Positions 47,101 to 55,363 of a stretch of DNA of 64,000 bases are shown here, in pieces (the first letter of the stretch is position 1; each line of letters starts with the position of its first letter). This DNA comes from Dermatemys mawii. Its lineage: Eukaryota; Chordata; Testudines; Dermatemydidae. The notes beneath the pieces are model-generated. The model was not told where the DNA came from and ran no database searches. It was given only the letters and a program-made list of their open reading frames with translations. The position numbers and the translations under genes are program-made. Location: assembly GCA_007922305.1 (NCBI GenBank), contig ML677386.1:14215585-14279584 (forward strand), written 5' to 3'.

Positions 47101-48339
47101 AAAAGGCCCTATTACATGATAACACAGGATTATATGTCTAACTCTCTCTATATTTCCATGTAGCAATGTTAGGGATAACACAGTAGGGCAGCTATTATAG
47201 TGGGTGGAGGTGGTTGGCACGGAAGAGAAGGAACAGGAAATTGAGAGGTACCCTGCCATGATGAATTACTATTTGTATGGCTCCCAAATGTGTGCCAGGT
47301 GCTTGATAAATGACTAATGTCTGGAACCTTTCACTAATGCAATCAAATTCTGCTGATAACATCTCCAAATCCAGTCTTCCTTCAGATTCAGGACTTTACC
47401 ATGTAACAACACTATAATCTAACTACAAAGTGATACTTTAGATCAGGGATGGGCAACCTTTGGCACACAGCCCATCAGGTAAATCCGCTTACCTGCAGTG
47501 TCCATAGGTTTGGCTGATTGCAGCTCCCACTGGCTGCAGGTCACCATTCCAGGCTAATGGTGGCTGCAGGAAGCAGTGTGGGCCGAGGGATGTGCTGGCC
47601 ACTGCTTTCCATAGCCCCATGTGTAAAACTGGTTTGATGTATCAAATATGATTCCTCCAAAGTTTCAGGGGTTTTTCTTTACCTTCAAGGATGTGCAGGG
47701 ATCCATTGCTACTATTTTTTCTGCATGTTTGTTCTTACTGAAGGTGAAAGTTCTACAGCATTTTCACTTATATTTTTCCAGTCTAACTACTGATAGAAAA
47801 TTTGTAACAGGGATACTAACTATGTATCATGCAATATTCAATATACTGAACAACATAGTGACAATATGTTCTACTCTGCAAAATATGGATCTCTCATTCT
47901 TTTGGTCCCTGTCTATGCCTCTGAGGGATTGCTTAGGACCATGGAATTTACATTTGCAAACAACATATTTTGTTTAGGGCAGTTAAAATTGGAAAGTTCC
48001 TGTAAGGCTTTATTATGAGAGAACCACAGAAACTGAAGGTGCTCAGTAGCCTTAAAAAGCTTTCTAAGAAAAATCCTAGAGAAAAAGCAGATCTATTTTA
48101 ATTTTTAGTGAATGGCTTACTAATTAGTAGTTTCAAGTCACAACAGGCTATGGAATTTTTGATGTATTTTTTCAGTGCAAAGGAAAAAAGGTTTTACATA
48201 TTTCAGTCACATTAAATAAAGAGCTCTGGAAATATGCCACTTTCTATCCAAACACTATACTTACCTTTCTTGTTTTGTGAGGATTTTTCATTCTTGAAGA
48301 CTTTTTTATATCCACTTCAGTAGTGTTAACACATCCAGG
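16002..48339 (-). CDS. RGS7: RGS7, regulator of G-protein signalling 7 (C-terminal nine exons)
   Basis: RGS7 is a GTPase-activating protein for Gi/o alpha subunits. It works as an obligate dimer with Gbeta5 at neuronal membranes. The exons, in coding order, are 48339-48265, 46897-46799, 46046-45985, 44589-44479, 43916-43791, 34126-33940, 30614-30525, 29227-29174 and 16052-16002. Every acceptor is AG, every donor GT, and codon phase carries through all eight junctions. The 284 codons hold a linker ([18 protein letters not shown]), the GGL domain ([18 protein letters not shown] to EYDPFL and PSNPW), the full RGS domain ([13 protein letters not shown] to [13 protein letters not shown]) and the tail [16 protein letters not shown]. 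The motifs match vertebrate RGS7, and the tail separates it from RGS6. The N-terminal DEP/DHEX exons lie to the right, outside the window. Introns carry many repeat insertions. Confidence 0.97.
16065..16099. repeat. (CAAAAAA)n short repeat
   Basis: Three to four imperfect units of aacaaaaa. On the coding strand it forms the T-rich tract upstream of the last RGS7 exon acceptor. Confidence 0.8.
18001..18096. repeat. Short palindromic repeat (ttttcaa / ttgaaaat)
   Basis: It opens with 'ttttcaaggagtctaagg' and closes with 'taagctgatttgaaaatccc', an imperfect inverted pair around 'ctgaatttcaatagc'. The same plan recurs at 21150-21245, 39740-39825 and 43325-43430. It resembles a small nonautonomous element, family not named. 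Confidence 0.5.
18555..18730 (-). mobile_element. Old CR1-like 3' fragment
   Basis: On the plus strand, 'gatggaaaagaccctctat', a block with 'ttttccagtcttttggcc', then 'aatggggctgcactacttcc' and 'gactattctac' follow the reverse-complement order of sauropsid CR1 3' UTRs. Strongly diverged. Confidence 0.6.
21573..22016. mobile_element. AT-rich hAT-type MITE with 8-bp duplication
   Basis: It begins CAGAGCTGGGCAGGA. Its other end reads, in reverse complement, CAGAGCTGTTCAGGA, so the termini are inverted with two mismatches in 15. Flanks are ATTGTTGG (21565-21572) and ACTGTTGG (22017-22024), 7 of 8 matching. That is the duplication size of hAT transposases. The 444-bp interior is AT-rich and self-complementary (gaaatgttt / aaacatttc type) and encodes nothing. 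Confidence 0.8.
23088..23277. mobile_element. Short AT-rich MITE, same family as 21573-22016
   Basis: The ends are CAGAGCTGACTGAAA and, inverted, TAGAGCTGACTGAAA, so 14 of 15 match. The 8-bp flanks CTTATTAC and TTTATGAT agree at 5 of 8, including the T2 and A7 positions typical of hAT targets. 190 bp, noncoding. Confidence 0.7.
23925..24015 (-). mobile_element. CR1 LINE 3' end
   Basis: The plus strand reads 'aaaatcataggtttagaagg' then 'acatctagtctgaccccctg', the reverse complement of a CR1 3' end of the same type as 190-298. Confidence 0.8.
24063..24300. mobile_element. Palindrome-derived MITE, one end kept
   Basis: The left end 'agggtatatctacactgcag' is the terminal repeat of an abundant palindromic MITE of turtles. 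The body 'gctaaaaatagcagtgtgga' agrees. The matching right terminus is absent or unrecognisable, so the copy is truncated or decayed. Confidence 0.5.
26696..26742. repeat. AT-rich microsatellite
   Basis: Imperfect TA and TTA repeats of about 47 bp. Confidence 0.9.
28040..28790 (+). mobile_element. CR1 LINE 3' fragment, ORF2 end plus 3' UTR
   Basis: It runs in sense from 'gcatcagacattgtatttgg' through 'gggcaacaaaaatcagtagg' (end of the RT ORF) and 'gtggaactcattgccagggg' (UTR) to 'gctgggctagatggaccctg'. An extra 'gaattggaattagaattgga' triplication sits in the middle. Frames are interrupted. Confidence 0.85.
29174..29227 (-). CDS. RGS7: RGS7 54-bp cassette exon
   Basis: It encodes 18 residues, [18 protein letters not shown]. 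The donor is GTAAGT and the acceptor AATTTAAG. It starts and ends on codon boundaries, so inclusion or skipping keeps frame. Mammalian RGS7 has isoforms with and without a similar serine/arginine-containing insert at this position, and RGS6 has a related one. That knowledge plus the symmetric phase makes alternative splicing likely. Confidence 0.93.
29228..29335 (-). promoter_or_regulatory. Extended polypyrimidine tract before the cassette exon
   Basis: On the plus strand about 100 bases are almost all A and G. On the RGS7 sense strand this is an unusually long C/U tract ending at the acceptor, with several UCUU-type sites. Such tracts are targets of PTB-family splicing repressors. The regulatory role is inference. 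Confidence 0.5.
30525..30614 (-). CDS. RGS7: RGS7 exon, end of RGS domain
   Basis: 90 bp, phase 0 at both ends. It encodes [18 protein letters not shown] followed by [12 protein letters not shown], the last helices of the RGS box. Acceptor TTTTTAG, donor GTATTG. Confidence 0.97.
30615..33939 (-). other. RGS7: RGS7 intron
   Basis: 3.3 kb of AT-rich sequence. It includes the second copy (32390-32560) of the repeat seen at 15175-15320. A 102-residue open frame at 32570-32878 shows no recognisable domain. Nothing else identified. Confidence 0.8.
32390..32560 (+). repeat. Diverged interspersed repeat, copy 2 of 2
   Basis: Same block order as 15175-15320: 'gttagaaaaaaacat', 'ttacttgtaaa', 'gatctgga' and 'aaccccaggatgccattt'. 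It contains additional T runs. Confidence 0.6.
33940..34126 (-). CDS. RGS7: RGS7 exon, core of RGS domain
   Basis: 187 bp. It begins with the last base of an Arg codon and ends on a codon boundary. It encodes [16 protein letters not shown] at the start and [14 protein letters not shown] at the end. It holds the RGS surface that contacts G-alpha switch regions (family knowledge). Acceptor GCCATAG, donor GTCAGT. Confidence 0.97.
34322..34500 (-). mobile_element. CR1 LINE 3' end
   Basis: The plus strand reads 'attgccatactggcttagac' and 'agtggtctatgtagtccag', the reverse complement of a CR1 3' UTR of another subtype from the adjoining copy at 34502. Confidence 0.75.
34502..35695 (-). mobile_element. 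CR1 LINE, 3' part of ORF2 plus 3' UTR
   Basis: 1.2 kb in antisense. From the right it runs from the RT palm region ('gaggaagcagtagatgtgat' on the minus strand) through 'aatgacttggaaaatggagt' to the UTR, ending at the 'tagaatcacagaa' terminus at 34502. The frame is interrupted. It overlaps in content with the sense copy at 2262-2996. Confidence 0.88.
36815..37100 (+). mobile_element. MIR-type SINE
   Basis: Core blocks 'tatttatcttcacaacaccc', 'ccccattttacagatgggga', 'gatcacacagggagtctgtg' and 'agtgccttaaccattgaacc' occur in MIR order. Confidence 0.75.
37938..38020 (+). mobile_element. MIR-type SINE 3' fragment
   Basis: The blocks 'gcaatcacacaggaaatcaa' and 'cacggttggaactcagatct' resemble the MIR region after the core. 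Short and diverged. Confidence 0.45.
39740..39825. repeat. Short palindromic repeat
   Basis: 'gggatttttaggtgtctaac' opposes 'gatttaggtgcctgaatcca' around 'atatttcaatgag'. Same plan as 18001-18096. Confidence 0.45.
40310..40550 (+). mobile_element. MIR-type SINE
   Basis: Blocks 'ttatcttcacaacacccctg', 'tcccattttacaaacagcaa', 'cttgtccaagtcacccagta' and 'gctagcatcctaaccac' occur in MIR order. Confidence 0.75.
42251..42943 (-). mobile_element. Solo LTR, 693 bp, ATAC duplication
   Basis: On the minus strand it starts TGTGACAGAGTCAGACCAG and ends GCTTTGCCACA, so it has TG...CA termini. ATAC flanks both sides (42247-42250 and 42944-42947). No internal retroviral sequence adjoins. A 4-bp duplication fits gammaretrovirus-like ERVs, but family assignment needs a library. 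It lies in an RGS7 intron in the sense orientation of the gene. Confidence 0.7.
43325..43430. repeat. Short palindromic repeat
   Basis: 'gattttcaaaagcagctaag' opposes 'tagctgcgtttgaaaatttc', with 'aggagcaaat' and 'tttgctcct' in between. Imperfect inverted repeat of about 105 bp. Confidence 0.55.
43791..43916 (-). CDS. RGS7: RGS7 exon, start of RGS domain
   Basis: 126 bp encoding [15 protein letters not shown], then [13 protein letters not shown] and [11 protein letters not shown]. It is split at both ends inside codons (Ser before, Arg after) and fits its neighbours exactly. Acceptor GTCCCCAG, donor GTGAAG. Confidence 0.97.
43917..44478 (-). other. RGS7: RGS7 intron with dinucleotide tract
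   Basis: This 562-bp intron is the shortest in the window. It contains the TG/TA/CA tract at 44112-44201 and nothing else recognisable. Confidence 0.85.
44112..44201. repeat. (GT)n(TA)n(CA)n palindromic microsatellite
   Basis: GT repeats, a run of about eleven TA units, then CA repeats and further TA/CA units. The centre is self-complementary, so it can extrude a cruciform, and the GT/CA arms can adopt Z-DNA. Confidence 0.9.
44479..44589 (-). CDS. RGS7: RGS7 exon, end of GGL domain
   Basis: 111 bp encoding [14 protein letters not shown] and [20 protein letters not shown]. It contains the Asn-Pro-Trp typical of G-gamma-like domains that dock on Gbeta5. Acceptor TTTTTCTAG, donor GTATGT. Confidence 0.97.
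44590..45984 (-). other. RGS7: RGS7 intron
   Basis: 1.4 kb. Weak MIR-like similarity near 44795-44890 ('ctttatagatgtggcaactg'). Nothing else recognised. Confidence 0.8.
45985..46046 (-). CDS. RGS7: RGS7 exon, GGL helix
   Basis: 62 bp encoding [20 protein letters not shown] plus two bases of the next Ser codon. Acceptor TTTTTCAG, donor GTACGT. The sequence is nearly that of mammalian RGS7. Confidence 0.97.
46047..46798 (-). other. RGS7: RGS7 intron
   Basis: 752 bp, AT-rich, nothing recognised. Confidence 0.85.
46799..46897 (-). CDS. RGS7: RGS7 exon, linker before GGL
   Basis: 99 bp, phase 0, encoding [18 protein letters not shown], then [15 protein letters not shown]. Acceptor TTTCATAG. The donor reads GTTTGA, a weak match to consensus after GAG, so this site may depend on enhancers. 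Confidence 0.94.
46898..48264 (-). other. RGS7: RGS7 intron
   Basis: 1.4 kb. It contains a half hAT MITE at 47444-47625 and no other recognisable feature. Confidence 0.8.
47444..47625. mobile_element. hAT-type MITE, left half
   Basis: It starts CAGGGATGGGCAACCTTTGG and continues 'ggctgattgcagctcccact', the same family as the complete copy at 55050-55363. The right terminal repeat is missing. Confidence 0.7.
48265..48339 (-). CDS. RGS7: RGS7 exon, first in this window
   Basis: 75 bp, phase 0, encoding [17 protein letters not shown], then KNPHKTRK. Acceptor ATTTTTAG, donor GTAAGT. It matches the RGS7 stretch between the DHEX and GGL regions. Confidence 0.96.
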
Positions 48340-48762
48340 CTAAAAATTTAAAAAACCCAAAACATAAGAATGGAATCAGACATTGAACTCCATATTTATA
48401 GCATTTAGTTACTGCACAGTGAAGCCTCTACTATGAGTTAGAATAAGCAGGTTCAAACTGTGAAGTATGTATAAATCTATCCTGAGGATAACAAGCTATA
48501 TTCAAAAACATAAGATGCTGGAGTATAGATTCCTCTGAAAAAATATGAGATAACATTGCATACATGACCATGAGTATTATCTGTTTGTACCCTGCATCTG
48601 TGTAGCAATATGGATGCCACTATAATGCAAAAGCAATGCCTTCCGGAGATAATGTTGAAACTTGCACTGAGATCCACCTCCAATAGACAATCTGCTGTCT
48701 TAATTTATTACTATAAAACACCATCAGGGTTTCCAGAACAATGTTGTTTGGTCTATTTTCAG

Positions 48763-49829
48763 TAGCGTTAACAACTTTCTGATTGCAGAAAACTGAACAC
48801 CCTTGCTCCACCCCTTCTCTGCCTCTTCCTTGAGGACCTGCCCTTTCCCCACTCCTTTTCCTAGGACTTGCCCCCCTCACTCTATCCTGCCTCCCACCAG
48901 GCAGAGGCAGGGGGCTGGGGTGTGGGAGGGGGTGAGGCCTCTGATTGGGTGTGCAGGATTGGGGTGGAGCCAGGGATGAAGGGTTTGGGTCGAAGGAGGG
49001 ACTTCCAGACTGGGGGGTGAGGCCAAGGGGTTTGGAGTGTGGGAGGGATTCTGGGTTGAGCTGGGGGTTTGGGGTGTGGCAGGGGGAATGGCTCCGTGCT
49101 GGGGGTGAAGGCTGTGCGGTGTGGCCAGAAATGAGGGGTTCAGGGTGTGGGAGGGAGCTCCCGACTGGGGCAGGGGATTGGGGTGTGGGAGGGGATGAGG
49201 GCTCTGGTGTAGGGCTGGGGCTGAGGAGTTCAGAGTGAAGGAGGGGGCTCTGGGCTGGGGCAGAGGGGTTTGGCATTTAGGACGGGTGCAGGCTCCGGGA
49301 GGGAGTTTGGGTGAAGTGGGAGCTCTGGGCTGGGGGAGGGGGTTGGGGTGAGGGCTTCTTCTGGGGGTGTGGACTCTTGGGTGGGGCCTGGGATGAGGGG
49401 CTTAGGGTGCAGGAGGGGGCTCTAGGCTGGGGCTGAAGGGTTTGGAGTGCAGGAGGGAACTCAGGGCTGGGGCAGAAGGTTGGGGTTTCGGACATGGGAT
49501 CTGGGCATCACTTACCTCAGGCAGCTCCCGAGGGTGGCAGGCATGTCCCTCTGGCTCCTAGACAGAGGTTCCTGGACAATGGGAGTGGCAGAGCCAGCAC
49601 TCAGGGCAGGAGAAGCATGAGGAACCACTGTGGTCACCCCTGCATCTAGGAGCCGCACATGCCGGCTGCTTCCAGGAGCCACATGGAACCTGGGCAGGCA
49701 GGGAGTCTGCCTAAGCCCCACTGCACCTCTGACGAGTTTTAGTGCCTCAGTCAGTGGTGCTGATGGGAGCTGCCAGGGTCCCTTCTCGACCTGGCATTCT
49801 AGTGGAAAACCAGAGTCCTGGCAACACTA
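48763..49829. mobile_element. hAT-like nonautonomous transposon with G-rich core
   Basis: Perfect 8-bp duplication ATTTTCAG at 48755-48762 and 49830-49837. The ends are TAGCGTTAAC and, inverted, TAGTGTTGCC, short imperfect terminal repeats. The 1,067-bp body has a long G-rich, minisatellite-like middle (about 48900-49490) with recurring 'ggggtgtgggaggg' and 'ctgggctgggg'. It encodes no transposase. Its C-rich strand produces a long proline/serine-rich open frame by composition only. Confidence 0.78.
48900..49490. repeat. G-rich degenerate minisatellite inside the hAT-like element
   Basis: Imperfect units of roughly 40-60 bp built from 'ggggtgtgggagggggtgag', 'gggttcagggtgtgggaggg' and 'ctctgggctggggcag'. 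Runs of three to five G at short spacing could form G-quadruplexes on the plus strand. Confidence 0.75.
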
Positions 49830-50719
49830 ATTTTCAGACCTACTTTTGCTAGGCACCCCTTTTTGCCGATTCTTTTGGTTGCCTTTAGACAGATTTCACT
49901 TGATCTCTCTATGTTGAAAGGAAACTATACAGAGAGAAGCATAAAAATACCAAATGTTTGCTCCAGCAGGCATTTGTGACAGAGGCTGGGAGTAGATTTG
50001 CTAAGATTATTCTTCAATTAAATTATTACCTATAATTTTTGTTGGACACTTGATACAAGTTGCTATAGCTCAAACTCATAACTCAGAGATAGCAAACCCT
50101 TTTTAAGACCACTGAAACAAAACATATGTTTCTGCCTTGGTTCTGTCGGGAACTCCATATAATAAGTGATCTTCTGTGCAATGCTGCCATTTGAAAAGTG
50201 TGGTGGACCCTGCAGGCAATGCATAGATTGTGCAAGGTGCCCGATAGCAGATATGAAACCTACACCATGATCTTGACTATCACTCCTTCAGAAAACAAGG
50301 ACTATTTAACCATTTCTTTAAGAAGTAGCCTGAAAAAGGTAAGGAAATTGAGCTTACTTCCTCATGTAACATAGAGCAGGCTTGAACATTCTTGACAAAA
50401 CAGACAAAAAGTCTTTTCAAATTTCCAGCTAATTTTAGAAATTCAGGTCATGTCTAGCCTGAAAGAGGCTCAATGGAGAACCAATGAAATTATAATATCA
50501 CAAGAGACAAAGCTGAGCAATTATGAGGTGAAGAGACTTTTAGCTATGCTGTTTAAGACTATATTTATGTAGAAACTTATTTAACGCCTATTTAACTGCC
50601 TAATAAATGCTTTGCTAAAAAGGCATATTTTTTAAGGTTCAACATCTCAGTTAAGGGGTAAGAACTCACAATGAACACTTGTGAGGTAGCCAAGAAAGTC
50701 CTCCAGTTAAACAAGCCTT

Positions 50720-50775
<56 letters not shown>

Positions 50776-50789
50776 ANNNNNNNNNNAAA

Positions 50790-50832
<43 letters not shown>

Positions 50833-50833
50833 A
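50720..50833. repeat. (AAAT)n microsatellite with assembly gap
   Basis: A pure taaa repeat, interrupted by ten N at 50777-50786. The true length is unknown. Confidence 0.97.
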
Positions 50834-52469
50834 GCAAATGGAAACAACATGTACATTTCAGGCCTTCTTGCAACATTATAAAGAAGCACAAAAGGACACA
50901 ACCCCCTCTCTTTTTTTTTAGACCTGCTTGTACACCTTGTTACAAATGCAACTTTCTTTGTTTCAATAAGGTTTTGCACACAAAACTGAAGCCTTCTAGA
51001 TGTCCGCTGTTAGAAGAATGTGCTGCCACTACACTGTGATATTTAGGCATGGTATGGTGAGCCAAAGATGATATTTTAACCAAAGCTATGTGAAACTCAA
51101 TAGTATTCACTCCTGGGGCACAGTGCAGTCATTTGAATCTTCTCATCACTTTCACTTAATGTTAGTTTGAACCCCAAGTTCTGCTCCAAGTTTCTGACTC
51201 AAAGTGAAACTTGGCCAATTTAAGATAATGAAACATCATAAATCATTCAAGGTTACTAAAATTTAATAGAACCTTTAGAACAACCTGTGCTCCTTTCACA
51301 TGCACTATCCTATGCTGAATGAACTCAATGGCAAAACACTCATTGACTTCTATGGGAACACAATCAGGCCACAGATTTTTACCAAAACATCAAACATAGT
51401 GAGTTTTGTATTGTTTGGGGTTTGAACTAATAATTGTAACAATACAATTTACAAAATTTACAATTTACAACTAACTAAAGCCTTTTACTCAATTTGATTT
51501 GCTTTACTGAAGAACATTTCAACTCCTCACCTCTTAGGATATGACACATCCATAAAAACAGGTGATCTGGGAACCATGTTGCAAACACCACCCAAAATCT
51601 GAAAGATGTTTCTTTTTCCACCATTTCCTGATGCTTTTAGTGGTTATGTCCCAAAAAGATTTTAATTTCAATATTTATCATAGCAATTATAAATAATATG
51701 TAAAGAGTAGGAAAAGCAATCAAATTCATCCCAGAAATAACTCCATGAACAAATTCAACCCATTATTTCATTTTAAATTCTGTCTCACTAAAAAGACTGG
51801 GCCAGTTTTTGTCTTTAATTATATTCAGTGATGTCAATACGGTGATTAAATGCTGTTTTCAATCTTCCCTCCCTTTTGTAAGCCTCTATACTTAGCTATT
51901 TGTGAGACTTATATCTTGTCCCTGGGTTTAAGTCAGATATTTTAAATGTATTTTAACTTTTTCTAATGTTGCAGACACAGTGGCTCCAAGCTGGGACTTT
52001 ACTGGTCCAATATGAACCTTCAATAAAATGTCAGAGTTGTTGTAAATACTTTAGAATTAGGAGTTTATAATGGAAATGTCAGACTCTTCTTAACAGGTAG
52101 AACTGGTGGGGGGGAGGTGTCTTTCCAGTCATAATCAGAGGCAATAGAATGAGAGGCACTAGGAGCCTGAGTACAGGGGAAAGTATCCACGTGCTTCAGG
52201 GCTAGAGCTAGGTGAAATTTTTCAGATGAATAGTTTATATGTTAAACACCGCAGTTTTGGTCAACCTGAAACTATTTGTGAATTTGACATGATTACACCA
52301 AAACTTTTGGGCCAATTATTTTTTTTCTGTCAGTTTCCCATACTGTACAACAGTGCCCTAGCCACCAGACTATTCGGAGACCAGGCTCTCTGACTTCAGG
52401 TGTTTGCTGTTTATTTCTGACATCAGGATCTGCTTCCCTCCAATAATATTTCTAACAGGCATTAGCCTT

Positions 52470-53566
52470 TGTGACAGACTGTACTAGTATGTTCACTACT
52501 TTTACAAACTATGTGAATCTGGTTCAAAGTATGCCTTGTGAGGTATCATTTGGAAAGTTGTAATCTGCTGAGCCTTATTATCCATTAAACATGTATATCA
52601 ACAATGTATGTGAAATTATAAGATTCTACTGTATGATTGTTACTGAAATATGTTATAATTCTGGGTAACACCCAGTTTTTCAGACATTAGCACCTCAGAC
52701 AGGTGTTGAAGGGCTATCAACTGCTTAAATGGCCATTCTCCAACAGAGGAAAAGGTGTAAACAAGAAACTAACATTTCACATAGAGGGTTCAAGCCTCAC
52801 TTACACAAGAGACTGCTTGTCGCCAGCACCCAAGCTGGGGGTAAGTCTCAAAGAGGGGAGAGTTGTATAAGAATGAGATACAGTGGCCTCCAACTCATCT
52901 CTCTGGTCACGACATCAGTGAATACCTGAAGGAAACTGAACTAAGGGGGAGTGACCCCAGGCTGAAAGACCCCAGACTGAAAAGGGACATAGCCTGTGAA
53001 ATTTACATCAAGGTACAGTGAGATAAAACCTTTGCTTTTATGTTCTCTTGGCTTCTTAAGTTATGCAAACTAATACCTATAGCTCTTTTATTTTATTTTG
53101 TAACCAACCCTGATTTTTATGCATCATCACTTGTACTCACTTAAAATCTATCTTTCTCTGGTTAATATAGTTATTTTATTGTTTTATCTCAACCAGTGTG
53201 TGTTTTGATTAAAGTGTGTGGGAAACTCCATTTGGGATAACAAGACTGGTGCATTATTATTGTGACTTGATGAAATGACCAACTTTCTATGAGCTTATAC
53301 TGTTCAGAAGAGGACTGAGCAATACAGGATGCAAATTCTGGGGTATGAGACTAAGAATTTGCTGGTGTTGCCCTGTATGTAATTCATGAGTGATTAGTCA
53401 GAGTGCTCATGTATTCAGCTGGGAGTGAATCTGCATGCTGAACACTGTGTGATCATGCCAGCAGTGGATGTTCTGACAGCAAAGCAGTGTAAAAGTCGCC
53501 CCATGCTAGTGAATTAAGGGGACACAGCTGTTCAACAGTCCAGATTATATCCTGGACAATATCACA
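52470..53566 (+). mobile_element. Putative solo LTR, 1,097 bp
   Basis: It starts TGTGACAGACTGTACTAG and ends GGACAATATCACA. Flanking GCCTT (52465-52469) and GTCTT (53567-53571) match 4 of 5, as expected for an old 5-bp duplication. Near the 5' end 'caaagtatgccttgtgaggt' is homologous to the LTR at 61711-63166. Not open for any protein. Confidence 0.65.
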
Positions 53567-53589
53567 GTCTTCTTTTTTGTCAAGGAAAT

Positions 53590-54110
53590 ACACAGGAGAC
53601 TTCACCAGCACCATATTCCAAAATCTTAACTTCTCAGCAGCATTAACTTGATTTACATCCATAAATTGCTATAGGGAAAAAAATTAGGCTTTTCATCATA
53701 GTACCTTTGTACATTTTAAAATGCCACATTTTTTCCATCTTTTCTTACAGGAAACCATAGCTGAGTGAGCCATCCCCTAGTCTTCTTCCAGTTTCTTTAG
53801 AATACACTTGTGGTTGGATATATATGATCCCAGATAATTAAATTCACCTACTGTCTCTACAGCTCAAATGTTAATTGCGACATCTGCTTGTGATGTCACA
53901 TTCTGGTTTTGTTAGTCACATCAACATTCATGTATTTTGTTTTTATCACATTATGGAATAGTCGATATTTCTCACTAACTGTTTTTATAGACTCCAACAT
54001 CTGTTGTGTGCACTGGTGGTTGTAGCAAAGAGGGTTTTTAATGAGGCAGAGTGGCCTCATTTTGACAAAGAGAGATAAATTCACTCCATTGGATGCAGTT
54101 AGCCCCACCT
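53590..54110 (-). pseudogene. Degraded LINE reverse-transcriptase fragment, RTE-like
   Basis: Minus-strand frames contain, in order, QMLESIKTVSEKYRLF then IKTKYMNVD, then VETVGEFNYLGSYIS, then IYGCKS. These fit the thumb-side motifs of RTE/L2-type non-LTR reverse transcriptases (KTK.M, F.YLGS, YGCE). A TAG follows the YLGS motif and frames are broken. Family choice is tentative. Confidence 0.5.
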
Positions 54111-54540
54111 CTTCCTCCTCAGAGGAAGTGCAGTGAGAGGGCAGGACGTAAAATGATTTTTAAATGTCCTGGGACACCAAAAAATCCCTTAGCACAAAGC
54201 CAAGGTTTCCCACTCCTCTAAAAATGCATAGGATATCATCATCATCTATGAAACATCAGTGCCTTCAGAAAGAGAAAAGAATTAATCCAGGTGTGCTTCT
54301 GCAGAATGATATTATGTCTGTGCTTATTGCTACGAAAAAGTTTCGTTGTTAAAAGCCCAGCAGATGACTGGTAGAAAAGGAATCTGAAAGATTCAGATGA
54401 AGTGCTAGAGGACTGGAAATGCCCATCAGAGAAATGAAAAAAAAAAGTGTCTAATCTAGAAAAATAGACTATGGGTAAAATTTATTATATCAAAGTAGGA
54501 GTATTTTAAGTTGTGACAGAGGTAGAAAAAAAAGAAGATA

Positions 54541-54651
54541 CCCTGCTCAGTTGGTGTAAATCTGGAGGCAGTCCATTGACTTTATCAGCTTAATTGACTT
54601 CACTGAAGTTCTTACAAATTTACACCAGTGTAACTGAGCCAAATTTGCCCC
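54541..54651. mobile_element. Small palindromic MITE
   Basis: 'tcagttggtgtaaatctgga' opposes 'caaatttacaccagtgtaac' with 'ccattgac' and 'cttcactgaag' between, giving an imperfect hairpin of about 110 bp. It resembles an abundant amniote palindrome family. Confidence 0.6.
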
Positions 54652-55049
54652 TTTTAAAAGAAACTAAACAAATGAAATGCTGAAGAGGAGTTATACTCAG
54701 TTGGGGAAAGGTTTGCGTGCAGACTAGATACCAGTCCTTACATCTTACCATTTGGAGCTTATATTAGTGCTCTATTTGAAGGACTCATTAAATTTTCTGA
54801 TGTTGTAAAAAAAAGACACAAACTGTAAGTTTAAAGAAATTCAGATAGTTTTAGTAAGGTAGCTTGAAAATGAAATTAACTGCTGACCAATTTAAAAAAA
54901 AACAAACCTGCAGCTTTCTAATAGCCAGAGAAGGGGGATAATATAGAAACTCAATGAGTGAATTACACAGTTCATCAGAAAAGAGTTCTTCTTTCTCATC
55001 TCAAAATATTGGGTTTGCTTTTGGACATAATACTATCAAAAGGATACAG

Positions 55050-55363
55050 CAGGGAGCGGCAACCTTGGCATGCAGCCCTGCAGGGTAAACACCCTTGGTG
55101 GGCTCAGCCGGTTTATCTACCTGCAGTGCCCGCAGGTTTGGCTGATTGCAGCTCCCACTGGCCCTGGTTTGCCATTTTGGTCCAATGGGGGCTGCAGGAA
55201 GTGGTGCGGAGCTGGCCACCACTTCCCACAGACCAGAGCGGCGAACCGCGGCCAATGGGAGCCACGATTGGCCAAACTTGCAGATGCAGCAGGTAAACAA
55301 ACTGTCCGGGCCAGCCAAGGGTGTTTACCCTAGGGGGCCACATGCCAAGATTGCTGATCCCTG
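55050..55363. mobile_element. hAT-type palindromic MITE, complete
   Basis: The ends are CAGGGAGCGGCAACCTTGGC and, inverted, CAGGGATCAGCAATCTTGGC. The 8-bp flanks GGATACAG and CAATACAG match at 6 of 8. The whole 314 bp is a large imperfect palindrome, which explains several overlapping open frames on both strands. No transposase. Confidence 0.85.

Noticed and set aside
48620..49276. 218-residue Pro/Ser-rich minus-strand open frame
   Set aside because: It is the C-rich strand of a G-rich degenerate repeat inside a transposon. Composition alone keeps it open, and it has no recognisable domain or splice context.
50592..50979. Repetitive LFIY-type open frames
   Set aside because: They are translations of the AAAT microsatellite across an assembly gap.
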